A stretch of 64,000 nt of DNA from an uncultured Porphyromonadaceae bacterium. Lineage in GTDB: Bacteria > Bacteroidota > Bacteroidia > Bacteroidales > Barnesiellaceae. Under the pieces are notes generated by a model, which saw nothing but the letters and a program-made list of their open reading frames with translations, was not told the DNA's origin and searched no databases. Below, piece after piece: positions 17,166-24,891 of the stretch. Both the position numbers and the translations under genes were made by a program. The DNA lies in the NCBI GenBank assembly GCA_900538555.1, contig UPYI01000008.1:62001-126000 (forward strand). The letters are read 5' to 3'. Position 1 is the first letter of the stretch, and each line of letters starts with the position of its first letter.

Positions 17166-18188
17166 ATGGAAGATAATTTCGACATACGGGAACATCGGCT
17201 GTCCGATAGCGAACGCGATTTTGAAAAAGCGCTCCGCCCGTTGTCGTTCGACGATTTCAGCGGGCAGGACAAAATATTGGAAAACCTGCGGGTATTCGTC
17301 ATGGCTGCACGCATGCGAAAGGAACCGCTCGACCACATGTTGCTCCACGGACCTCCGGGGTTGGGAAAAACGACACTGGCAAACATCGTGGCAAACGAAT
17401 TGGGCGTAGGATTCAAAGTGACATCGGGACCGGTGCTCGACAAACCCGGCGATCTGGCGGGTCTGCTTACATCGCTCGAACCGAACGATGTCCTGTTCAT
17501 CGACGAAATACACCGGCTCAGCCCGATTGTGGAAGAATACCTCTATTCGGCGATGGAAGACTACCGCATCGACATCATGATCGACAAAGGTCCGAGCGCA
17601 CGTTCTATCCAGATCGACCTCAACCCGTTCACGCTGGTCGGAGCCACAACGCGCAGTGGTCTGCTCACCAGTCCGCTACGGGCACGGTTCGGTATCAACT
17701 GCCATTTGGAATATTACGACCACACGGTACTGACACGGATCATCGAACGGTCGGCACACCTGCTCGGCGTACCCTGTACGCGGGAGGCCGCCACCGAGGT
17801 AGCCCTGCGCAGCCGGGGCACACCACGTATCTGCAACGCCTTGCTGCGCCGGGTACGCGACTTCGCGCAAGTAAAAGGTTCGGGGAAAATCGACCCGGAA
17901 ATTGCCCGCTATGCGCTCGAAGCCCTGAATATCGACAAATACGGGCTGGACGAGATCGACAATAAGATACTGACGACGATCATCGACAAGTTCAAAGGCG
18001 GACCCGTCGGACTATCGACCATAGCCACAGCTTTGGGCGAAGATCCCGGCACATTGGAAGAAGTGTACGAACCCTACCTGATCAAAGAGGGATTCATCAA
18101 ACGGACACCGCGCGGACGCGAAGTGACCGAATTGGCATATACGCATCTCGGACGCTCAAAAGCCGGCGAATACGGCACACTGTTTTAG
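17166..18188 (+). CDS. ruvB: Holliday junction branch migration DNA helicase RuvB
   Basis: The 340-residue AAA+ motor drives branch migration of Holliday junctions together with RuvA. Walker A is HGPPGLGKTTLA at about 61-72, and Walker B is LFIDEIHRL at about 109-117. Sensor 1 is VGATTRSGLL, and the C-terminal winged helix ends with GFIKRTPRGREVTELAYTHLG. The length is normal. It sits between glycosyltransferase and flippase genes, an arrangement repeated in many Bacteroidales and probably only a shared transcript. Confidence 0.97.
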   Translation: MEDNFDIREHRLSDSERDFEKALRPLSFDDFSGQDKILENLRVFVMAARMRKEPLDHMLLHGPPGLGKTTLANIVANELGVGFKVTSGPVLDKPGDLAGLLTSLEPNDVLFIDEIHRLSPIVEEYLYSAMEDYRIDIMIDKGPSARSIQIDLNPFTLVGATTRSGLLTSPLRARFGINCHLEYYDHTVLTRIIERSAHLLGVPCTREAATEVALRSRGTPRICNALLRRVRDFAQVKGSGKIDPEIARYALEALNIDKYGLDEIDNKILTTIIDKFKGGPVGLSTIATALGEDPGTLEEVYEPYLIKEGFIKRTPRGREVTELAYTHLGRSKAGEYGTLF

Positions 18189-18208
18189 AGAGTAGAAAAA
18201 GGATTGTC

Positions 18209-19705
18209 ATGGCAGGAATGAAAGGGCTGGTAAAAGATACCGCCATATATGGGCTGAGCAGTATTGTCGGCAGGTTTTTGAACTGGTGTCTGGTTCCGCT
18301 ATACACCAACGTATTCACACAAGGGGAATACGGCGTAGTGACAAACATATACGCTTATGTAGCCGTGACGCTTGTCATTCTGATCTACGGACTTGAAACC
18401 GGATTCTTCCGGTTTGCCAATCACGAAAAATACAACGATCCCGACCTCGTCTATACTACCGGGCTTACTTCGCTGGCAGTATCGTCTTCGGCATTTTTCA
18501 TCGCCATACTGCTCTTCCTGCATCCGATTGCCGGAGCATTAGGTTGCGGCAGCCACCCCGAATTTATCTGGATCATGGCATTGACCGTCGCTATCGACGC
18601 GTTCACCTCCTTGCCGTTCGCTTATCTGCGTTACCAGAAACGGGCTTGGCGTTTCGCCCTGATCAAGCTGCTGTCGATTGCCATAAATATAGGTATGAAC
18701 CTGTTCTTCATCCTGCTCTGTCCGGTTATCTACCGGCACCATCCGGCATGGATCGAATGGTTCTACGATCCGACATGGGGCGTAGGCTATATATTCGCCG
18801 CCAACCTCATCAGTTCGGCAATCGTGTTGCTTGCCCTGACCCCGGAAATATTCCGGCGATACCGTTTCAACGCCGAGATCTGGAAACGGATGTTGGTGTA
18901 CTCCTACCCGATATTGATATTAGGAGTGGCTGGAATCATGAACCAGTCTATCGACAAAATATTATTCCCGTTTCTCATCCCCGGCGAAGAAGGTGTAGCC
19001 CAATTGGGCATCTACGGCGCGAACTACAAAATCGCGATCATCATGGTCATGTTCACACAGGCATTCCGCTTCGCCTACGAACCGTTCATCTTCGAAAAAC
19101 ATAAAAAAAGCGGAGGCGACAGCCTGTCGGTCTACTCCGAGGCAATGAAATACTTTATCATCTTCGGGCTGTTCATCTTCTTAGGAGTCATGTTCTATTT
19201 AGACATCCTCAAATATTTCATCGGACAAGCCTTCTTCTCGGGATTGGCGGTAGTGCCGATCGTCATGTTGGCAGAACTCTTCTTCGGCATCTTCTTCAAC
19301 CTGTCGCTCTGGTACAAGCTGACCGACCGCACGATCTGGGGAGCTTACTTTTCCCTGTTCGGCTGCGCTATTACCGTATCGATCAACATCCTGTTCGTAC
19401 CCCGTTTCGGATACATGGCATCGGCTTGGGCGGCATTTACCAGCTACCTCGCCATGATGCTGGCATCCTACTTCATCGGACAACGCAAATTCCCGATACG
19501 CTACGATCTGCGCTCGGCACTACGCTACTCGCTATTGACTGCCGTGTTATATCTCGCAGCCGTCTATATCGAAATAGCCAACCCCTTGTTGCGCTATTCG
19601 TTCCGCACCCTGCTGCTGGCAGTCTACATCGCCTATACGATCCGGCACGACCTCCCGCTCAAAGAGCTTCCCATTGTCGGAAAGCACTTTACGCACAAGA
19701 AATGA
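18209..19705 (+). CDS. Oligosaccharide flippase family protein (second Wzx-like transporter)
   Basis: The 498-residue membrane protein begins MAGMKGLVKDTAIYGLSSIVGRFLNWCLVPLYTNVF, typical of the MOP superfamily polysaccharide flippases. About 14 hydrophobic segments follow. FAYEPFIFEKHK is in the middle and FGYMASAWAAFTSYLAMM near the end, both common in this Bacteroidota group. It starts 20 bases after ruvB. It is only distantly similar to the flippase at 3278-4747, so the two probably move different lipid-linked glycans. The substrate is unknown. Confidence 0.88.
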   Translation: MAGMKGLVKDTAIYGLSSIVGRFLNWCLVPLYTNVFTQGEYGVVTNIYAYVAVTLVILIYGLETGFFRFANHEKYNDPDLVYTTGLTSLAVSSSAFFIAILLFLHPIAGALGCGSHPEFIWIMALTVAIDAFTSLPFAYLRYQKRAWRFALIKLLSIAINIGMNLFFILLCPVIYRHHPAWIEWFYDPTWGVGYIFAANLISSAIVLLALTPEIFRRYRFNAEIWKRMLVYSYPILILGVAGIMNQSIDKILFPFLIPGEEGVAQLGIYGANYKIAIIMVMFTQAFRFAYEPFIFEKHKKSGGDSLSVYSEAMKYFIIFGLFIFLGVMFYLDILKYFIGQAFFSGLAVVPIVMLAELFFGIFFNLSLWYKLTDRTIWGAYFSLFGCAITVSINILFVPRFGYMASAWAAFTSYLAMMLASYFIGQRKFPIRYDLRSALRYSLLTAVLYLAAVYIEIANPLLRYSFRTLLLAVYIAYTIRHDLPLKELPIVGKHFTHKK

Positions 19706-19777
19706 GGTTATTGTATCGAGGCGTATTGTAAGTTATTCAAGCACAGAAATAAAATAATAAAATTTTATATATTTCAC

Positions 19778-19808
19778 TTGTTTAAGCGAAATATATAATT
19801 TATATTTG
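19778..19808 (+). promoter_or_regulatory. Promoter of a candidate small RNA
   Basis: TTG at 19778-19780, a 20-base spacer and TATATTTG at 19801-19808 match the Bacteroidota promoter pattern closely. No coding region follows; a strong terminator is reached about 140 bases later. An AT-rich inverted repeat (atatatttc / gaaatatat) spans the same stretch. Confidence 0.6.
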
Positions 19809-19814
19809 CAGTAT

Positions 19815-19950
19815 TATCATAACAGCCTATACCCATTATAGGCATAATGGTATTAACACAAATTCTACAGTTCGGTGTGCTTTCTTTGTGAAAAGAATGT
19901 ACATAAAGCACAACAGAGGATATCGCCCGGTATCCTCTGTTATTTTTTTT
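19815..19950 (+). ncRNA. Candidate small RNA with own promoter and terminator
   Basis: Between a consensus promoter and an intrinsic terminator lie about 135 bases with no open frame of note. Stems are visible: cctata/tatagg (19826-19842, with the overlapping alternative ccattat/ataatgg 19833-19850), gtgcttt/aaagcac (19877-19911), and the terminator stem (19912-19941). I do not recognise it as 6S, tmRNA, SRP or RNase P RNA: none of their conserved cores is present. The 5' end is inferred from promoter spacing. Confidence 0.5.
19912..19950 (+). terminator. Intrinsic terminator of the candidate small RNA
   Basis: An 11-bp perfect stem, aacagaggata (19912-19922) and tatcctctgtt (19931-19941), with loop tcgcccgg, is followed by eight T residues at 19943-19950. 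Confidence 0.85.
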
Positions 19951-20084
19951 GATTCAAATGCTATTAGGTGAGGGGGAGGGAAGACTTGCTGAGAATTTTG
20001 AAGCACAATAAGCCGTTGTACGAATGGATAATAACGCTTTCCCCCTGCCCGCTTTCCCATTCTTATACACCGGAGAGACGGATA

Positions 20085-20120
20085 AAAAAAATCCCGACGG
20101 TTTTTCCGTCGGGATTTTTT
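20085..20120 (-). terminator. Terminator after tRNA-Gly (works on either strand)
   Basis: A 10-bp perfect stem, atcccgacgg (20091-20100) and ccgtcgggat (20106-20115), is flanked by A residues on the left and T residues on the right. It could end transcripts from both directions. For the minus-strand tRNA pair it lies just past the tRNA-Gly 3' end. Confidence 0.85.
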
Positions 20121-20122
20121 AG

Positions 20123-20195
20123 AGCGGAAGACGAGGCTCAAACTCGCGACCCTCAGCTTGGAAGGCTGATGCTCTATCAACTGAGCTACTTCCGC
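20123..20195 (-). tRNA. tRNA-Gly (TCC anticodon)
   Basis: The minus strand folds into a full cloverleaf of 73 bases. The acceptor stem is GCGGAAG/CTTCCGC with discriminator T, the D arm is GCTC-AGTTGATA-GAGC, and the anticodon loop is CTTCCAA with anticodon TCC. The T arm contains the loop TTTGAGC. CCA is not encoded. It lies 7 bases downstream of tRNA-Tyr on the same strand, so both should be processed from one transcript. Confidence 0.95.
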
Positions 20196-20202
20196 AGGGT
20201 TG

Positions 20203-20285
20203 TGGGCGAAGATGGATTCGAACCACCGAAGACGTACGTCAGCAGATTTACAGTCTGCCCCATTTGGCCACTCTGGTATTCGCCC
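20203..20285 (-). tRNA. tRNA-Tyr (GTA anticodon)
   Basis: An 83-base class II tRNA on the minus strand. The acceptor stem is GGGCGAA/TTCGCCC with discriminator A, the anticodon loop is CTGTAAA with anticodon GTA, and there is the long variable arm expected for bacterial tyrosine tRNA. The T arm is GTTCGAATC. CCA is not encoded. Confidence 0.96.
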
Positions 20286-20427
20286 GTCCCAAATGCGGAT
20301 GCAAAGATATATATATTTTTTTTCTTCGCAAACAAATTCGCTACTTTTTCAACACTAAAATCTTTCGGCACGCCATACCGCACTCATCGACCGGACATTC
20401 CGGGAACGACCGCCGCGCAGCGAAAAT

Positions 20428-20838
20428 TTATCGCCGAGGAGCTCCCGAGATAATCGACCAAGCCCTTTCCTTTTCCGAATCGAATGTAAACTGGTCGAGA
20501 ATGGTCTTGGCATCACGCAAATCGACCAAATGCGGAGCTACATATTCAAGCACTTTCAGCTTTTTGTCTGCCCAGCGGAAGCAGGACATCAATGCGACAG
20601 CCTGGTCGCACGTGAAATAGCCGCCGAGCGATGCCGCTTCGATCACCAAAAACTTATCGTCGTCGAACGCCCTACCGTTCACCAATGCAATCAGCCGGTC
20701 GAATGAAGGCGCAGCCATAGCCCACGAGCACTCCTTATCGGGACGGGGCGGACGACGATTGCCCTGAGCCGAAGCCATACCTACTCCCCCCAATACAATT
20801 ACCGAAAGAATGAAGATTCGTTTTATTGCAGACATCAT
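20428..20838 (-). CDS. Secreted DUF4476 domain protein
   Basis: A 136-residue protein with a signal peptide (IKRIFILSVIVLGGVGMASAQ). A short arginine/proline linker is followed by a helical domain, SFDRLIALVNGRAF-DDDKFLVIEAASLGGYFTCDQAVALMSCF. This pattern, with the TCDQVxxLMxxFxWxxKKLxVL core, is DUF4476, found in Bacteroidota exported proteins and of unknown role. Two methionines at the start (MM) leave the exact first codon open by one. Next gene upstream is ribH. Confidence 0.8.
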   Translation of the reverse strand: MMSAIKRIFILSVIVLGGVGMASAQGNRRPPRPDKECSWAMAAPSFDRLIALVNGRAFDDDKFLVIEAASLGGYFTCDQAVALMSCFRWADKKLKVLEYVAPHLVDLRDAKTILDQFTFDSEKERAWSIISGAPRR

Positions 20839-20982
20839 ATTTTGTTTTTCTTATTTCGACCGATAAACATGCCGAAAGTTTAATCTCCCCCGCCGAATTT
20901 CATCCGGCTCACCGGCATACGGAAACAAGAACGACGGATAGTGTCGCCCTCTACCCGCCGTACAATTCGTTTCGGGGTCGTA

Positions 20983-21504
20983 TTACAAATCGGCAGGAAT
21001 ATGTTTTCCCAATTCGCATTGACGACGGAAATGGCACATTTTAATCGCCGTAATTGCCGCCTCATCCCCCTTGTTCCCGTATTTGCCTCCGGCACGATCT
21101 TCCGCCTGCTGCATCGTATCGGTAGTCAGCACACCGAATATGAAAGGTATCTTCGCAAAAGTCAGGTTCAGTTGGGTAATACCGCTCGTTACGCTTTGGC
21201 ACACATAGTCGAAATGAGGCGTATCGCCACGCACCACGCAACCGATAGCGATTACCGCATCGGGTTCATAACTCGCAGCCATCGCACGGGCAGCGAACGT
21301 CAATTCCACCGTCCCCGGGACACGTGCCACCAATATGTTTTTCGCACATACGCCATGACGTTCCAATGTATCGCAAGCTCCTTTCAACAAAGCATTTGTA
21401 ATCGGGGCATTCCACTCTGCCGCCACAATAGCGACGCGCATATCGGAGGCATCGGGAACTTGGTTCGGATCGTACGAAGAAAGATTCTGATAAGCAGTTG
21501 CCAT
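20983..21504 (-). CDS. ribH: 6,7-dimethyl-8-ribityllumazine synthase
   Basis: The 173-residue enzyme makes the penultimate riboflavin precursor and normally assembles into icosahedra or pentamers. Visible motifs are VAIVAAEWNAPITNALLKGA at the substrate site, VARVPGTVELTFAARAM, and AIGCVVRGDTPHFDYV with the catalytic histidine region. FGVLTTDTMQQAEDRAGGKYGNKG follows. The start at 21504 gives the family N-terminus; the frame continues upstream as a lysine/arginine-rich stretch that is not part of it. It lies after a TPR gene on the same strand, with a terminator between. Confidence 0.96.
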   Translation of the reverse strand: MATAYQNLSSYDPNQVPDASDMRVAIVAAEWNAPITNALLKGACDTLERHGVCAKNILVARVPGTVELTFAARAMAASYEPDAVIAIGCVVRGDTPHFDYVCQSVTSGITQLNLTFAKIPFIFGVLTTDTMQQAEDRAGGKYGNKGDEAAITAIKMCHFRRQCELGKHIPADL

Positions 21505-21593
21505 AATAATCCTTTTTTTATATTTACAATCGCGCCTTTTCGCGCTTTTCTTTACAGAAGATACGATACGTCGTCCCATCCGTTCCGACGTAT

Positions 21594-21637
21594 TTAAAAA
21601 GGGGTTGCATCAAAACTTGCATTTCGACGCAACCCCT
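21594..21637 (-). terminator. Intrinsic terminator after the TPR gene
   Basis: The stem ggggttgc (21601-21608)/gcaacccc (21629-21636) is followed on the minus strand by a T-run, the complement of aaaaa at 21596-21600. It belongs to a family of similar GGGGYTG-type hairpins at 34335 and 46228. Confidence 0.75.
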
Positions 21638-21657
21638 TTCCCGTTCTGAAATATCGT

Positions 21658-22326
21658 TTATTTCGACACTCTTTCGATATAGCGGTCGATACCGCGAACC
21701 GAAGTCGTTGTCGGATAATTGTCCTTGATCTGTTCGTACACAGCTTTCGCTTGTGCATTTTTGCCTAACTTTTCGTATGCCAAGCCGGCTTTCAACAAAT
21801 ATACGGGAGAGAATGTCGCATTGTCAGCCGATTTAGCGGCTTTCTCGAAATACGATACACTCTTTTCATATTGTTCCATATTCACTAAGCAGTCGCCGAT
21901 ACGAGCCAAAACGGCGGGGGCGATCACTTCGTCCGTAGCTTTGAAACGGTCGAAATATTTTTGAGCCGTTGCATAGTCGGCTTTGTTGAAATAGCAAATT
22001 CCCAGATAAGCCTTGGCAAGATTTCCGGCTTCGGTCGATCCGTATTGATCGGCAATAGCTTCCAGACCCAAGAAATTTTCGTCACCGGCAACTGCCAGAT
22101 CATAGTTACCCTCTTCGAGAGCCATTACAGCCTGATACATTTCAGCCTGTGCCTTTTCTGCACGGGGAATCAGATAGAACTGGCGGAATGCCAACACACC
22201 CGACACAGCCAAAATTACTACTAACAAACCGATCAAGATAGGTTTCTGATACTTTTCAAGAAATTGTTCCGATGTAGAGAGAGCCTCGTTTACTTTATCC
22301 AGCTCATCCAATTTTTTTTCTGCCAT
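21658..22326 (-). CDS. Membrane-anchored tetratricopeptide repeat protein
   Basis: The 222-residue protein has a cytoplasmic N-terminal helix, one membrane segment at about residues 30-50 (ILIGLLVVILAVSGVLAF) and a periplasmic TPR solenoid. Repeats can be read around GNLAKAYLGICYFNKADYATAQKYFDRF, VLARIGDCLVNMEQYEKSVSYFEKAA and PVYLLKAGLAYEKLGKNAQAKAVYEQI. The layout resembles the YfgM-like TPR_21 group. The partner is unknown. A TATTTTTG element (22396-22389, minus) lies about 65 bases upstream as a possible -7 box. Confidence 0.85.
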   Translation of the reverse strand: MAEKKLDELDKVNEALSTSEQFLEKYQKPILIGLLVVILAVSGVLAFRQFYLIPRAEKAQAEMYQAVMALEEGNYDLAVAGDENFLGLEAIADQYGSTEAGNLAKAYLGICYFNKADYATAQKYFDRFKATDEVIAPAVLARIGDCLVNMEQYEKSVSYFEKAAKSADNATFSPVYLLKAGLAYEKLGKNAQAKAVYEQIKDNYPTTTSVRGIDRYIERVSK

Positions 22327-22532
22327 TTTATGTTTTATTTTTTATATTTTCAAAAACAGTACACGATGCCCCTAAGGAAATCGAGTGACAAAAATAGTTT
22401 ATTTCCACTGATAAATAAAATTTCCACTCATTTTTTTTCTGTTCTCCCGACTTCCTTCGCCATTTTTAATTCTTTTGCCGCCACGACCGACGATTTTTCC
22501 GTATCGGCATAGCCCCGGCAACATTTTTTCTT

Positions 22533-22540
22533 TATATTTG
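22533..22540 (+). promoter_or_regulatory. -7 element upstream of structured RNA / BspA-like gene
   Basis: TATATTTG exactly matches TAnnTTTG. No good -33 TTG is seen about 20 bases upstream. The next coding start is at 22886, so transcription from here would give a leader of about 340 bases or a separate RNA. Confidence 0.4.
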
Positions 22541-22639
22541 TACCCGATTGGTTATTCCGAGGAGTCGGCATACCGGTCACTATTTTTTTTAAGGTGTTAT
22601 TGATTTTATCTTCCGTTCTTAAACTTGGCGGTTTACATG

Positions 22640-22800
22640 CGATGAAGATGATTGGCAATAGCACCTGCATTGGTTGCTTATACCCTGCCGGACGGCAGAT
22701 TATATAGCAGATCGGTGTGGGGCTATGCTTTATCTATCGCAGTGGTACGCCAAGACCTAAGAACGAGATAAAGCCAATCGATCCTCACACCTTTTCTATG
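22640..22800 (+). ncRNA. Structured RNA candidate in the 559-bp gap before the BspA-like gene
   Basis: The gap 22327-22885 has no convincing reading frame. Within it ctgcc/ggcag forms a short stem at 22686-22699. A long hairpin then follows: ggtgtgggg with cctcacacc outside, and a perfect gctttatct / agataaagc stem inside, separated by about 30 bases that include tggtacgcca. A few T residues follow (ttttct). This could be a small RNA or a long 5' leader of the LRR gene. I looked for, and did not see, the cores of tmRNA, SRP and RNase P RNA; 6S RNA cannot be excluded by eye. Confidence 0.4.
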
Positions 22801-22885
22801 TTCGATTGTAAATGTTCCACCGGGGATCGAGGAGCAGGAAAACAAACTTTTCTCTTAGATATTCACCATTAAACATTTACATATC

Positions 22886-24649
22886 ATGAAACATTTCATT
22901 TCCTATTTCTGCACTTTGGCAATCGCATTGTCAATGGCATTGCAGGCTTCGGCTTCCGAACCCTATTTCGATTCAGACGGAATAAGTTATGCAGTCCTTT
23001 CCATAGACGACAGAACTGTGACTGTCACCGCCTATACCGGTGATAACGAAGCCGTATCGATTCCTCAACAAGTTACTTACGAAGGGACAACATATACTGT
23101 GGCAAGAATCGGAGACCATGCTTTCTCGCATTGCATAGGATTGACATCCGTAACCATACCCAACTCCGTAACAGAAATCGGACTGCAACCTTTCTTTGGC
23201 TGTCTTAACCTTACCGACATCATCGTCGATCCGGAGAATTCCTCATACTGTTCTATCGACGGCGTTTTATACGACAAAAAGGTATCAATCCTGATAAATT
23301 GCCCCGAAGGGAAAAAGGGAAGCCTGACCATCCCCGGCTCCGTAACAACTATCGGAATCAATGCGTTCTCGGCATGTTCTAACCTTACCGACATCATCGT
23401 CGATCCCGAAAATTCCTCATACTGTTCTATCGACGGAGTTCTATACGACAAAGAGGTTTCGGTCCTGATAAAATGCCCCGAGGGGAAAAAGGGAGACCTG
23501 AATATCCCCAGCTCCGTAACAACTATCGGAGACTATGCTTTCTACTATTGTGAAAGGCTGAAATCTGTAACCACACCCAACTCCGTAACAACCATCGGGC
23601 AATGGGCTTTCGCCTACTGCACAGGATTGACATCTATAACTATCCCCTATTCCATAACAACTATCGGAGACAATGTTTTCTACTATTGCGAAGGATTGAA
23701 ATCCGTAACCATACCCAACTCCGTAAAAACTATCGGGCAGTGGGCTTTCGCCTACTGCACAGGATTGACATCCGTAACTATCCCCTATTCTGTAACAACT
23801 ATCGGAAACAGTGCCTTCTTGGCTTGTTCTAACCTTACCGACATTATCGTCGATTCGGAAAATCCCTCATACTGTTCTATTGACGGAATTCTATACGACA
23901 AAGAGGCATCAGTCCTGATAAATTGTCCGGGGAAGAAAGAGGGTGAACCGACCATCCCCGGCTCCGTAACAGTTATCGGGAGCAATGCTTTCTCCTTTTG
24001 TGCAGGATTGACATCCGTAACCATTCCCAGCTCCGTAAAAACTATCGGCAACGAGGCTTTCAGCGCTTGCACCGGATTGGCATTGGTAACTATCCCCAAT
24101 TCCGTAACGATTATCGGAGACTATGCCTTTCTCTCTTGCACTGGCTTGACCTCCGTTACCATACCCGGCTCTGCAACAACTATCGGGAACGGAGCTTTCC
24201 TCGGTTGCACAGGATTGACATCCGTTACCATACCCAATTCCGTAACAACTATCGGAATCGGGACATTCGCCTATTGCACGAAATTGGCAACTATCTATTG
24301 CGAAATCTTAGAACCATTTTTTTGCGACCCGCAATTTCCCGTCGAAGTCATAGAGGACGCAATCCTCTATGTACCGACCGGATGTAAAACAAAGTATGAA
24401 ACAATTGCGCCATGGAACAACTTCAAGCATATCGAAGAAAAAACATTCTCCGACGTGGATAATATACCGGACGACCGGGCAAGAATCCTTGTCAGCGACG
24501 GGTCTCTGACCGTGGAAGGTTGCGAATTTATTACCGTCTACGACATGAATGGCAGAATCGTTTACCGAGGTATCGGACAGGAAGTCCGGCTTGCTCCGGG
24601 CATCTACCTTGTCAAGGAACGGAACAGTTGCGTTAAAGTAGTCATTTAA
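22886..24649 (+). CDS. BspA-like leucine-rich repeat surface protein
   Basis: The 587-residue protein starts with a signal peptide (MKHFISYFCTLAIALSMALQASA). From about 30 to 490 it is built of LRR_5/BspA repeats of about 23 residues of the form AF-x-CTGLTSVTIPNSVTTIG. Three copies of a longer inserted block (NLTDIIVDPENSSYCSIDG...) interrupt them. The end, from about 515, is a C-terminal sorting-like domain: ITVYDMNGRIVYRG then LAPGIYLVKERN then VKVVI. Family members are surface adhesins. The repeats are nearly identical at DNA level, which favours length change by recombination. Binding partner unknown. Confidence 0.9.
   Translation: MKHFISYFCTLAIALSMALQASASEPYFDSDGISYAVLSIDDRTVTVTAYTGDNEAVSIPQQVTYEGTTYTVARIGDHAFSHCIGLTSVTIPNSVTEIGLQPFFGCLNLTDIIVDPENSSYCSIDGVLYDKKVSILINCPEGKKGSLTIPGSVTTIGINAFSACSNLTDIIVDPENSSYCSIDGVLYDKEVSVLIKCPEGKKGDLNIPSSVTTIGDYAFYYCERLKSVTTPNSVTTIGQWAFAYCTGLTSITIPYSITTIGDNVFYYCEGLKSVTIPNSVKTIGQWAFAYCTGLTSVTIPYSVTTIGNSAFLACSNLTDIIVDSENPSYCSIDGILYDKEASVLINCPGKKEGEPTIPGSVTVIGSNAFSFCAGLTSVTIPSSVKTIGNEAFSACTGLALVTIPNSVTIIGDYAFLSCTGLTSVTIPGSATTIGNGAFLGCTGLTSVTIPNSVTTIGIGTFAYCTKLATIYCEILEPFFCDPQFPVEVIEDAILYVPTGCKTKYETIAPWNNFKHIEEKTFSDVDNIPDDRARILVSDGSLTVEGCEFITVYDMNGRIVYRGIGQEVRLAPGIYLVKERNSCVKVVI
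23203..23960 (+). repeat. Long internal DNA repeats in the LRR gene
   Basis: Three blocks of about 130 bases, starting near 23203, 23375 and 23825, encode almost the same insert and begin with the shared phrase ctaaccttaccgacat (first copy cttaaccttaccgac). Between them, segments starting near 23591 and 23738 encoding QWAFAYCTGLTS are near-duplicates. Confidence 0.85.
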
Positions 24650-24684
24650 ACAGAATAAAAGACAATAGGCATCCCATAGAGAAA

Positions 24685-24728
24685 GGCGGATCATTACACT
24701 TCAACAGTGTACGATCCGTCTTTTTTTG
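24685..24728 (+). terminator. Terminator after the BspA-like gene
   Basis: The stem ggcggatc/gatccgtc, with the inner pair acact/agtgt, is followed by a T-run (24720-24727). It lies about 35 bases past the stop codon. Confidence 0.8.
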
Positions 24729-24855
24729 CCATACGCCACAACTTTTTCGGAATTACGTTTTTTATATTCGCAGTAAAAGCCCATGCAACCGGTATTTTTA
24801 ATCCGATCCGGATGCTTTTCGCTCCGATTCAATCCGAAATCCCGAAAATATTATG

Positions 24856-24863
24856 TACGTTTG
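24856..24863 (+). promoter_or_regulatory. Possible -7 element of recF
   Basis: TACGTTTG matches TAnnTTTG and lies 28 bases before the recF ATG. No clear TTG is found at the -33 position. Confidence 0.35.
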
Positions 24864-24891
24864 CATTCTGAAAAACGATTTGTAAAACCCC

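Noticed and set aside
19815..19950. Small RNA as tmRNA, SRP RNA or RNase P RNA
   Set aside because: Too short for tmRNA or RNase P RNA and lacks their conserved cores; no SRP GGAA/GNAR hairpin is visible.
20123..20285. tRNA genes as the edge of an integrated element
   Set aside because: No integrase and no repeat of a tRNA 3' end is visible nearby; flanking genes are ordinary housekeeping genes.
23100..24300. Regular repeats that might be a CRISPR array
   Set aside because: The repeats are in frame, encode LRR units and have no unique spacers of fixed length.
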